64,000 bases of DNA, from contig NZ_JBNPXH010000005.1 in NCBI RefSeq assembly GCF_050433395.1, positions 1 through 64,000 of the forward strand, in the 5' to 3' direction. Positions 1 through 8,700 of this stretch are shown here, in pieces (positions within the stretch are counted from its first letter, which is position 1; each line of letters starts with the position of its first letter). Below the pieces are notes generated by a model. It was given only the letters and a program-made list of their open reading frames with translations. It ran no database searches and had not been told where the DNA came from. Origin of the DNA: Mobilitalea torta (GTDB lineage Bacteria > Bacillota > Clostridia > Lachnospirales > Lachnospiraceae). The translations under genes and the position numbers were made by a program.

Positions 1-90
1 AGCTGCATAAAGTCTGAACATTGACAACTGAATAACTGCCAGGTATTGAATTTTCAAGGTGCATAGCTAAAATTTATGTGCGAAGTTTGA

Positions 91-118
91 GTTATATATT
101 TAAATTGATATGCAGCAA
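91..118 (-). promoter_or_regulatory. Candidate leftward promoter leaving the window
   Basis: On the minus strand there is a TTGCTG box (113-118) and a TATAAC box (91-96) separated by 16 bp. Downstream of it, reading towards position 1, the minus strand carries ACCTTGAAAATTCAATA (about 43-60), which resembles the conserved leader/spacer block found before rRNA genes in Firmicutes. A promoter for an operon beyond the left edge is therefore possible. Nothing else is recognised in 1-231. Confidence 0.35.
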
Positions 119-231
119 ATGCATTCTCCATTATTCCCCATTAATGTTAAGAAGGTTTGTTCATATAAGTGATTTTGGCATTAATTACTGCCTTTAATAC
201 TACTCTTTCTGCAATATGTAGAACTCCAATT

Positions 232-477
232 TTAGAGGTTAATCCAATACGGATCTACCCAATACCCCCAGGTGGCATTCCATCTTCTGTATTGCACTAC
301 TCCATTGTAAACTCTAAGTACTGTTTCTATTTGATCTGCGCAAGGAACAACAACTCCCCCACCGATCTGCTCTGTCACAACACTTGCTGTCTCCGTGACC
401 TCCATCGCAGATACTTGCAAAGGGGACATAGTTAACAAGGTTACAAGACACGCCAAAAACATAGACACTTTTTTCAT
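232..477 (-). CDS. Small exported Trp/Tyr-rich peptide
   Basis: This 81-residue protein begins with a clear signal peptide: MKK, a hydrophobic stretch to about residue 20, then an SAM-type cleavage region near residue 24. The mature part of roughly 57 residues holds one Cys, a Gly-Gly-Gly-Val-Val patch and an aromatic C-terminus ending in WGYWVDPYWINL. A strong AGGAGG-like site lies just upstream of the ATG. It is the last gene of a blaI-M56 protease-peptide set, with only 11 bp between the protease stop and its start region. I do not recognise a characterised family. The context suggests an output or ligand of the BlaI/M56 system, which is inference. Expression outside the cell membrane is likely from the signal peptide. 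Confidence 0.75.
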   Translation of the reverse strand: MKKVSMFLACLVTLLTMSPLQVSAMEVTETASVVTEQIGGGVVVPCADQIETVLRVYNGVVQYRRWNATWGYWVDPYWINL

Positions 478-488
478 TCCAATTCCTC

Positions 489-1658
489 CTATTCTATAAT
501 TTCATATCCCAATTCCTGCATTTTTAATGCTGTCTGCTCATCAATCACAACATTTTTCCCTGTTTTCATAAGAATCTCATAATAGCCATCTTCTCTTTTT
601 ATAATATAATTCCCTGATGAATTTATTATATAAGCATTTTCATCTGCTTCCACTTCTTCTACAGGCACTTCAAATTTTGACTGAACAACAAATGAATACG
701 AGAAAAACAATACCACTAAGAACACAAAAAAAGTAATTATATTTGCTTTCTTTCCTAACTTTGCTCCCTTACAACTTGATATAACTTGAAACCGTTCTTT
801 CACATCTAAAAAACTGCTATTGAACAGATTTACATAACCAACTTCAAGGCCCTTCTGCTTATCACCTTTCCCCTTTTGAACTTTTGCTCCTCTTATGGCT
901 GAAACAATCACTTCCAGGTAATCCGCTTTTTCTCCATTACCCATATTCCGTGTTACTTCCAGATCACATTTGATCTCCAGTGTTTGTCCCAAATCCTTAC
1001 GAAGCAAATATACAATAGGATTCCACCAATAAATACAGCATATTAGATCTATCAACATCTTAATAACCAAATCGCCATGAAGCAAATGCGTATATTCATG
1101 CAGCAATATATGGTATAATTCCCGATCCGTGTAGTCTTTGTCCGGCAGCAGAATATACTTCTTAAAAATTCCGACACCCATTGGAACATGAATGGACGAA
1201 CTGACCAGAACAGCAGGCCTTATATGGTCTCCTCTGTCTTGAAGAATCTTATCCATAACGGTTTGCGTATTTAAGTCCGTCTTTTTCTCAAATCTCTTTA
1301 TTTCTCTGGTTGATTTAATGTAATAGTAAGTGTACCGCAGGATCTTTATAACAGCACCTATAGCCCAGAGTCCAAAAAGCAATGTTCCAACCTTGAGATG
1401 ATATCCGTTTCCTTCCCATAAGCTCATCTGAAAGAAATGAACCATCTGATTGTATCCATACTTTGATACCACGACTTTTGTAAAAGGAACCTCTAATGGC
1501 AGGACGATCCTAATTAAGCAAAACACATACAGCAATAATAAACCGGATATACTGTAAAATTGAATAGACAGGTAATTCTTCCGGAATAAATAAATCATTG
1601 TAATTAACAAACTGCTCCATAGAACGGCCATACTAAAAGAGAAAAAAGTTATCTGCAT
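489..1658 (-). CDS. M56-family membrane metalloprotease, BlaR1/MecR1-like, no beta-lactam sensor domain
   Basis: This 389-residue membrane protein has two N-terminal membrane helices (about 4-24 and 34-54), a third hydrophobic segment near 91-108, a cytoplasmic zinc protease segment with HEYTH at 187-191 and a downstream E228/D232 pair, and a last helix at about 306-326. The M56 family cleaves the partner BlaI-type repressor after a signal is sensed. Classical BlaR1 carries a penicillin-binding domain of about 250 residues at the C-terminus; here only about 63 extracellular residues follow the last helix, so beta-lactam sensing of the usual kind is not supported. The start is 4 bp after the blaI stop, which indicates co-transcription. 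The signal it senses is unknown. Confidence 0.85.
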   Translation of the reverse strand: MQITFFSFSMAVLWSSLLITMIYLFRKNYLSIQFYSISGLLLLYVFCLIRIVLPLEVPFTKVVVSKYGYNQMVHFFQMSLWEGNGYHLKVGTLLFGLWAIGAVIKILRYTYYYIKSTREIKRFEKKTDLNTQTVMDKILQDRGDHIRPAVLVSSSIHVPMGVGIFKKYILLPDKDYTDRELYHILLHEYTHLLHGDLVIKMLIDLICCIYWWNPIVYLLRKDLGQTLEIKCDLEVTRNMGNGEKADYLEVIVSAIRGAKVQKGKGDKQKGLEVGYVNLFNSSFLDVKERFQVISSCKGAKLGKKANIITFFVFLVVLFFSYSFVVQSKFEVPVEEVEADENAYIINSSGNYIIKREDGYYEILMKTGKNVVIDEQTALKMQELGYEIIE

Positions 1659-1662
1659 CCTA

Positions 1663-2070
1663 TTACCTCTTATCTTTGCGTAATTCCTCGATGATTGACT
1701 CCAACTGTTCGATCAATTCATCGGTTTCCTCTTCTTCATCTCCTTCCGGTGCTTTTACCAACGCCATAGCTATTTTAGCAATTGAACTCTTCTTCAACCC
1801 GCGGTCCGTTAAGAATCTCACCGCGTATTCTTCCCTGGTAAGGGCCGGCTCGAATTGCCTTGCATATTGCGTCTTATACTGTTCCATACCGCATACTTGG
1901 ATTAATTTCTTACCCAGCAAGGAATTTAGCGTCCGATACAAGTTTGTCTCATTCCATTCTGACATATTTGGGATTTTCATTATCTCGACACTTGTCAGAG
2001 GCTTATCACTTTCCCATAGCAGCTCCATCAGCTCTTCTTCTTTTGTGGATAACAAATTTTTAATCTCCAT
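1663..2070 (-). CDS. BlaI/MecI/CopY-family transcriptional repressor
   Basis: This 135-residue protein has an N-terminal winged helix (about residues 5-75, including the stretch LTSVEIM followed by LYRTLNSLLGKKLI) and an acidic helical C-terminal dimerisation tail rich in Glu (110-135). Both are typical of the BlaI family, whose members bind dyad operators and are inactivated by proteolysis by an M56 partner. The partner gene follows directly. In the family, the repressor usually controls its own operon, so the exported peptide downstream is a probable target. No beta-lactamase or penicillin-binding protein gene is present nearby, so a role in beta-lactam resistance is not indicated. Confidence 0.88.
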   Translation of the reverse strand: MEIKNLLSTKEEELMELLWESDKPLTSVEIMKIPNMSEWNETNLYRTLNSLLGKKLIQVCGMEQYKTQYARQFEPALTREEYAVRFLTDRGLKKSSIAKIAMALVKAPEGDEEEETDELIEQLESIIEELRKDKR

Positions 2071-2126
2071 ATCAACTCACTTTTCCGATTTTCTACTTTC
2101 ACATTATGACACTAGTTTCTAAATCC

Positions 2127-2155
2127 ACCTTAACAAACTTATAGCACTTTGTCAA
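2127..2155 (-). promoter_or_regulatory. Candidate promoter of the blaI operon
   Basis: The minus strand has a perfect TTGACA at 2150-2155 and, 17 bp downstream, TAAGGT at 2127-2132 (a weak -10). It lies 57-85 bp before the blaI start. Between it and the gene is ACTAGTGTCATAATG, a loosely dyad-like stretch that could hold the BlaI operator; I cannot define its arms with confidence. Confidence 0.4.
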
Positions 2156-2182
2156 TAAGTTTTTTTGTTCTTTGCTAAAATA

Positions 2183-3391
2183 TTATTCAGTCTGATTGAT
2201 TCCGCAGCGCTGCAGCAGCTTTCGGGCCTCCTCGCCGCAATCGGGATAGCTCTTCCTCGTCTGCTGGATTGCGGCCAGCGCTTCCTCCCGCAGTCGGATA
2301 TTGGTCTCCATTCCCTCGCGCAGCTTCTGCCTGCGGACATTGAGACGATGGCGCACCTCCACCATCTCCTTGGGATCAAGAATAGCGGAGGGCTGATAGA
2401 TCCAGACTTCACAGTCCACCACACCGAATTCCTTCAAGGCATCGATTAATTCATTATGGGAGAAATCCAGCAGCTCCGTGTTGCTCTGATACCTTCTCTC
2501 TTCATCCTTCATCCGCACATATTCCTCCCAGGCAGTTTTCAACTGGGAATAGCTTTCTACCATGTATTTCTCATAGGTATAATCCAGATAGCTCCGGTTA
2601 TTGACGGATTTGATCTTCACCTTGTTCATCAGCATGATCTGGCGGTTCTGCTTCATCTGCACCAGCTGGACGTTCCCCGAATTCTTTCTGGCTTCCATAA
2701 AGATGTAAAGGGCCGAGACCATTCCCATGAGTACGGTCATCAGAAACGGAATTGTGAAGTCGCCCTTGGAGTAATTCGACAGGAGGGCAAATACCAGGAA
2801 AAGCAGAATGACAATGATACTGGTGGTAACAGCAATCCCCTTGAGAAAGGACTGTCTGCTGATAATGTCCTTCTCCTCCCGGTTCAGCGTCCTTCTCTCC
2901 TCCTCCAGATGAGCGATATCCTGCTGGATTACCTGCTGGTATTCCTCGCTTTCCTTCAACTCCTTCAAATCCTTTGGTATCTGCATCTCATAGCCCTCAT
3001 ACAGCCGATACTGACGTTCGGAAAGGAGAGGGCTCTTATTCTGCAGCTTGCTGCGCTCCCTGCTGAGATTAATAATATTGCGGGCGGCATTCTCCAGTTC
3101 TTCCCTCTGCTCCATGGGAATCTGGTCAATCTTCTGTATGTCCGTCAAATAGGAGGTTACCGCCTGATATTCCATCTTAGCCTCTGCTACCCGCCGGTCA
3201 CTTTCCTGAATCAGATCGCAGTTCTCCTTTATGTATCCTATCTGCTCCGCAAGGGATCCCAGCTTGGCCGGCTTTCTGACCTCCCTGTTTTTCTTCTCCG
3301 GGGAGCGAACCTCTGCTTCCTCATGGACTTCCTGCGGCAGTATCTCTGCCGTCTGCTTTTTCTTTTTTGAAAATATGCGAAATAATTTCAT
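2183..3391 (-). CDS. Two-helix membrane protein with long coiled coils, unknown function
   Basis: This 402-residue protein starts with a Lys-rich cytoplasmic segment (1-45), continues with charged, coiled-coil-like helices (about 46-180), two adjacent membrane helices (about 185-205 and 212-232), and a further charged helical domain (about 240-402). With two close helices both ends should lie on the same side, probably the cytoplasm. I recognise no catalytic motif. It is the last gene of the block that starts at 9515: the solenoid protein, the Hsp70-like protein, the TPR-like protein and this one. About 113 bp separate it from the TPR gene. The context suggests that it anchors the soluble partners at the membrane (inference). 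Confidence 0.75.
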   Translation of the reverse strand: MKLFRIFSKKKKQTAEILPQEVHEEAEVRSPEKKNREVRKPAKLGSLAEQIGYIKENCDLIQESDRRVAEAKMEYQAVTSYLTDIQKIDQIPMEQREELENAARNIINLSRERSKLQNKSPLLSERQYRLYEGYEMQIPKDLKELKESEEYQQVIQQDIAHLEEERRTLNREEKDIISRQSFLKGIAVTTSIIVILLFLVFALLSNYSKGDFTIPFLMTVLMGMVSALYIFMEARKNSGNVQLVQMKQNRQIMLMNKVKIKSVNNRSYLDYTYEKYMVESYSQLKTAWEEYVRMKDEERRYQSNTELLDFSHNELIDALKEFGVVDCEVWIYQPSAILDPKEMVEVRHRLNVRRQKLREGMETNIRLREEALAAIQQTRKSYPDCGEEARKLLQRCGINQTE

Positions 3392-3504
3392 CCTTATACA
3401 CGTGCCCTTTCACTTTTTGACGACCTATTCAAACAGTGAATAGGCCTTAATAGGATCTTTTGCAGGCTCTTGCCTGGCGCCATAGGGCCGCATAGGTCCG
3501 GCAG

Positions 3505-4356
3505 TCATATCTGGCGCAAGCTTCCCATCCAGTCCTCCAGCATTTCCTCCGCACGGCGGTAATATTCCTCCATCCGGCCCTGCCGCATCAGCCTCTCCAG
3601 CTTTCGGAGCTCTTCCATGGCAGAGCAGGCCTCCGCCTCCTCCTGCCTGCTGACCAGCTCAGCCTCTACTTTTCCGCGCAGTTCTTCTTCCACCTGGTAT
3701 TCCTCCAGTTTATCCCGGTATTCCTCCTGCAGATTCCCGCATTGCCCTTCCCATCCCAGGATTCTAAGTACGGTCAGATACTGGCGCAGCGTCTCTTCTC
3801 TCCGGTTACGCACATAGGCCTGTTCGAAGAGTCCGGCTGCTGCCTCAAAGCCGATGGTATGGATTCTGGCTACAGCCAGATTGTGCAGAATATCCCCATA
3901 TTCCTCCGGCGTGAATTCTTTCGCCTCCTCATCTGCCAGCAGTTCTTCATACTCTTGTGCCGCTTCCCGGTACTGCTGTTTATCCAGATAATGCTTTGCC
4001 TTCAGACTGCTTTTCTTGATTCTGGACAGGGAGGCTGTCTCGTCCAAAAGCTTCAATAAGCTCTTAATCTCATTTTCTGTATAATAATCGGCGCTGCAGA
4101 GAACCACTGTGACCAGGGTCTTGATATCCGCTTTCTTCTCCTTTAATTTTCTCAGCTTTTCTGCCCGCTCCGGGAGCTTTAACTCCGTTTGGATCCAATC
4201 GATCAGCTCCTCCCGGATCACGTCCTCTTCCATCAGATGGACATGGTGAAACAGGTAATAGCAGAGTTCTTCCATGGAATATACCCGGATTCCGCTTACC
4301 GGAAAAGTATACGGCCGCGCCGTTCTTGCTCCGCTGCATAATATCAGCTTGCCCAC
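3505..4356 (-). CDS. TPR-like helical protein of the DUF5716/DUF5717 block
   Basis: The 283-residue protein has an N-terminal region (1-60) with the pattern LILCSGARTARPY and a helix-rich segment RVYSMEELCYYLF, then two TPR-like helix pairs (about 115-142 and 153-186), then a highly charged helical tail (205-280). I chose the GTG at 4354-4356 because AAGGGGTGAG lies about 7 bp upstream. The preceding Hsp70-like gene ends 18 bp before it, so the two are translated from one message. TPR-like proteins often serve as partners of Hsp70-type chaperones; this is a suggestion from the neighbourhood only. No enzyme motif is visible. Confidence 0.75.
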   Translation of the reverse strand: MGKLILCSGARTARPYTFPVSGIRVYSMEELCYYLFHHVHLMEEDVIREELIDWIQTELKLPERAEKLRKLKEKKADIKTLVTVVLCSADYYTENEIKSLLKLLDETASLSRIKKSSLKAKHYLDKQQYREAAQEYEELLADEEAKEFTPEEYGDILHNLAVARIHTIGFEAAAGLFEQAYVRNRREETLRQYLTVLRILGWEGQCGNLQEEYRDKLEEYQVEEELRGKVEAELVSRQEEAEACSAMEELRKLERLMRQGRMEEYYRRAEEMLEDWMGSLRQI

Positions 4357-4374
4357 GCATTCTCACCCCTTTTG

Positions 4375-5649
4375 TCACAACTCTATTGCAAATTCCGTAA
4401 CCTGTCCGGTCTCCGGATAGAACTCGCCAAATCCCAGATCCTTCACTGCAATTGTTCCGGTGGATCTGTCCTTACAGCTCAGCCTGATCTCCAGCCGGGT
4501 CATCCGGTCCGGCCTTCTGGGAAGTCCGGTCAGGTGCAGCTTCTCCCGCAGCACATCCCTGGTTATGATATTTCTTCGGATTATCTCCAGCTCTGCCTCC
4601 CCCTCCGGGCTGCCCTCAACAATGACTTCGATACCGCTATCTATTTCATACCAGATTGTCCCTGCCTCCGCCAGCACCAGCTCCTGAAATCTGGTGTCTT
4701 TGTAAACCCGCACTCCGATATCGCTTACCACCATATCATCGTGCAGCAGGATGAATTCTTCCAGCGTATGCTCGGCCAGCTCTTTGGCAGCGTAACAGGC
4801 CCCTTTGGTAAATAGATTCTGCCCCAGAAACGCCCGTCTCCCTGCACAGAGCCGTTCTATTGCCCCCGTCGCCCAGTTCTCCTGAAAGCCCGTTCCGGTA
4901 AAATACAGGGTGGTTACCAGCTGCTTATACAGCAGGGAGCTGGCCAGTGTCTCGAATACATAAGCCTGCTGCTTCCCTGTCCCGTCCTGCTTCTCCGGCA
5001 TCATATCCTTCAGAGTGCCGCTGCAGTCCGTCTTTTCAATCCTCGCGATCATCGGCCTGTTCCTGCGATTCAGCCGGATCTGGTAATAGAGCATCCCTTC
5101 CGCGCTGAAGTCAAACAGGCCCACGTCATTCACCCAGAGGCTTCTGTCCTGGCTTAATACATAATATAAATATGCACCCGCATGATTCATTACCGTAACG
5201 CGGTCCTTCCCCAGCCCCAGCAGTTCCAGGGCGGCATATATGCCTTCCGTCAGCGCCGGCTGTGTGTTACAGACGGTAACAACCATCTGTACAATCGGCT
5301 CCACCGGAAAATGCTCCTTGATCAGCTTCAGCGTCCTTCGGAAATACTTTCCCATCAGCTCCACAGGGGAATAGCTGTGGCCGAACACCTCCACCTGTGT
5401 TCCCCCGGCCAGCTTCTCCAGAAGATGATCAATCAGCACACTCCCGTCCTTCGTACCGCAGGCAAGGGCTTCCTCACCAAACAGCCACTGTCCTGTCTCC
5501 GCCTGAGCGCATAACAGGGTGGGAATCAGCTCCTGCCCGCTCCTGATGCTAATCGGAACCGGTTCAAGGGATTTGTAACTATAGCAGCTAACCTGTGAAA
5601 AATCATCACACAAATCATAACCCACAAACAATTTTCTGGCGGTTTCCAT
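4375..5649 (-). CDS. Hsp70/actin-fold-like protein, DUF5716-like
   Basis: This 424-residue protein shows a spaced set of motifs resembling an Hsp70 ATPase. LFVGYDLCDDFSQV near residue 8 sits where DnaK has its first phosphate loop (DLGTTNS). IPTLLC and GEEAL follow, as PSVV and GEEA do in DnaK. GLFDFSAEGMLYYQI near 177 corresponds to the second loop. FTGTGF near 250 resembles the adenosine-side GGS motif, and AAKELAE follows. The C-terminal 110 residues are beta-rich (GIEVIVEGSPEGEAELEI). The loops are degenerate, with Asp/Phe instead of Gly-rich segments, so nucleotide hydrolysis is uncertain. From memory I match it to DUF5716 of Lachnospiraceae. It lies between the giant solenoid protein and the TPR-like protein, in one operon. 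Confidence 0.75.
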   Translation of the reverse strand: METARKLFVGYDLCDDFSQVSCYSYKSLEPVPISIRSGQELIPTLLCAQAETGQWLFGEEALACGTKDGSVLIDHLLEKLAGGTQVEVFGHSYSPVELMGKYFRRTLKLIKEHFPVEPIVQMVVTVCNTQPALTEGIYAALELLGLGKDRVTVMNHAGAYLYYVLSQDRSLWVNDVGLFDFSAEGMLYYQIRLNRRNRPMIARIEKTDCSGTLKDMMPEKQDGTGKQQAYVFETLASSLLYKQLVTTLYFTGTGFQENWATGAIERLCAGRRAFLGQNLFTKGACYAAKELAEHTLEEFILLHDDMVVSDIGVRVYKDTRFQELVLAEAGTIWYEIDSGIEVIVEGSPEGEAELEIIRRNIITRDVLREKLHLTGLPRRPDRMTRLEIRLSCKDRSTGTIAVKDLGFGEFYPETGQVTEFAIEL

Positions 5650-5723
5650 ACCGATCTACCCCCTTCAACCGCTCTTGTCCCAGGCACATGCACAATAGCC
5701 GGACAGTCCGTGCCTGTAAAATC

Positions 5724-8700
5724 TCAGCTCTTTGCTCCAATATATTCAAAACAGGCGGAGGCCAGATATTCCTTGCGTATATAAGACTCCATTTCCTCCA
5801 GCAGGGCATTGCCGTCTCCCTGCTCTATTGCCGCCCGCATCCGGTTGATCTGATTATATTTGGTATCTCCGGCCATGGGCATGGCACATTCGTACCGGGC
5901 ATATATCATTTCCGTGGATGTTTCCTTCCCCTCATATTCCTCTGTTATGTAATACTCTATGGTTTCGTGATGAAAGAGAACCAGCTCCTTTACATGGATA
6001 CCCAGGAGCACATTGGTCATACGCTGTGTTATAAACTCATTTGCCGCCGACGTATGTTCCTCCTGCTTTATCAGGCGGTAATGAATGTATATCCGGCTTC
6101 CCGGATCCGCAATATGGGTAATACAGCATTTATCCCGAAGCTTACCCGGCAGCGCCATCCGGTCTCCGTATCCTGCAAGGAAAGGCAGGAGAAGTTCTTT
6201 CTTCCCCAGCCGGTCAATCTGATATTCCGCAAAAGCCAGCTCGCTCCCGGTAAGCTCCCGGTTGGATACATTATGCTTCAGCCAGGCAAGAAGACATATT
6301 TCATTCTCCTCGTAATTCAGCTCCCGTTTCATAATCGGGAACAGCTCCCCGGGAAGCTCCTGCTCCCACACCAAATACCGGTATGCATGATAAGTAAGAT
6401 AAGCCCGCACCAGCATACGATTTGCGGCCTCCTTGTAATACTGTGCGAAGACCGGGAAGCTGTCCGGGTTATCGCTCCGGGTATAGAGCATCCTGGCCAG
6501 CAGGCGCTCCTCTAACAAATGAGCCTCCAGCTCGAAGCTCCCCGCCGTCTTCCAGAGCTTCAGCATCTCTCTTTCCGGTCCCTCATAGTACCGAAGCAGA
6601 TACATCAGAATCTTTTCATCATATTTTTCCTGGATATAAACATATCGGCAAAGCTGTACCATCAACTCATTGTGATGGTCTGCCTCCGGGGTCAGCATCC
6701 ACCCGGACAGCAGCTTCACCAGGCGGTTCAGCGCAATTTCGTCAAATCCGAATGTCTCCAGGGCAGCCAGCGCATGGTCATAAAGTCTTCTGACCGCTAT
6801 GAATTCCAGATACTTTGACCTCTCCGCAGGCTTAAGGCGGCGTAAGTCAAGCAGCTTCAGATAATGTTCCAGAAGCTCGTCGTTGTAATTTTCATAATAA
6901 TACTCGATCAATGCCTGCTGGCATTCCGCAGCGTATTCATCGGTCAATCCCTCCACCAGCAGCACCCGCTTGCGCAGCTCCGCCGCCGCCGGGTTCATAA
7001 TCCGATGTCTCTGGTAACGGTCAAAGAGATGGAGCAAAAGCATGGGATGCCCGCTGTGTTCCAGGCAGCGGCTTTCGTAGTCTTCCGGGTTCAGGTAAGG
7101 CGTGACCTTATAAGGGATCGATTCCAGATAACGGTTGCCTCCCCCGTCCACCAGCAGAATCTGTGCCTGTTTTGTAAAAATATCTATCTGGGCCCTGCCC
7201 TTTACCAGGGGATAGGTTTCCTCTGCAGCCAGCTCCCGATGTACCACCTTGACACTTTCAATATTGGGATTATCACAATAGAACTCCTGCCGGTACATCA
7301 CATAGGGCAGATGCCCGCAGAGCTGGGCACCGGGCTCGCGGTCCGCATAAAACTCCCGGTACAGCACCGCCAGATCCTTGTTGATCTGATGGGCCTTCAG
7401 CATCTCTGCTGCAAATATTTCCATCCGTTTTTGATAGCTCCGGTAAATCATCTCGTTCCGGTCCTTGTATCGGATAATATTGGCATACAGATACGCCTTC
7501 TTCCGGTCATTCAGATTGCTGTTATAGATAAAATAAAGCAGCACCGGCTGTGAGATCATTTCCTCTCGGTCATAGCTGACGCAGTGCATATAATATTCAT
7601 ACAGCTCCGTGATTCGAAGCTGTGCTTCTACCCCCAGCCGAAACCATTCAAAATATTTCTCCGCCCTCTTCATTCCTTTGATTAAAAGGCTGCAGATTGC
7701 GGACAGGGTGTCGTTATCCGCATATTCCCGATATAATCTGGTTAACGAGCCAAAAAGCACCGGGTGCCAGGTCTTTCTCCTGCCCGCCAGATAGATGAAT
7801 TGGCGCGCCAGCTCCTTCGCAAGAATATGGTTCCGAATTCCGTAATTTACTATATGAATCTCAAAATCATCCAGCTCCCGGAGCAGCACCGGCTCTTTAT
7901 TCAAAAGACAGACCGCCTCATAATACAAGATAGGACTGCGGCAGTCCAGCTCATACTGCTCCCTGATATCCGCCAGCTTATTACCCGGGAATTTATTATA
8001 GCTGCTGTCAAGATTAAGAAGGAACCAAAGGATCCGCCAATCCCTGTTCCCATTCTCATAGCAGCGCCGTATCCGTCCCACCGCCTCACTGATCGCAGCC
8101 TCATCCCTGGAATACAGACATTCCAGATATAAATGCGCACATTCCTCCAGCGCCGGGCTTCCCTTCCAAAAGCTCTCCCTTTCCGTTTTGCTCTGTTCCG
8201 GAATATCTCTCTTTTGCCCGCTCTTTACCTGAATATTCCTTCCGGGGTGCTTCTTTTCCGGTACACTTCTCCCGAGACGTTCTTTCTCAAGGGTACTTTT
8301 CCCTTGGCTCTCTTCCCTCCAAAGGATCTCCAGCAGTTCCTTCGCCAGCTTTCTTCTGCCTGATACCATTGCCAGATGCACCTTGATCAGATTCTTCACC
8401 TGACTGTCCGGCCGGTCCGGAAGCTCTCTAAGAATACTCTGGAGCTTCTCCGCATACCGTTCCGCCCCGGTCCGGTTCAGGCGAAAGTCCAGATAGCTCT
8501 CCATAAACCCGGCTTCCAGCCTCCTGCTCTTTGATACACCTGTACCATGTCCTCCAATATCCATCGTCTGCGGCACATCATGCCGGGATTCGCTCTCCTG
8601 CCGGCCGGTACCGGGACACCGGCATATTACATCCACAAGGATGGTCTGGTATACGCACCGTATCACGATCTGTCCGTAGTGCTTCCCCGGGCGCAGCTTA

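Noticed and set aside
489..2070. Beta-lactam resistance module
   Set aside because: The BlaI/M56 pair lacks a penicillin-binding sensor and no beta-lactamase or alternative penicillin-binding protein is encoded nearby.
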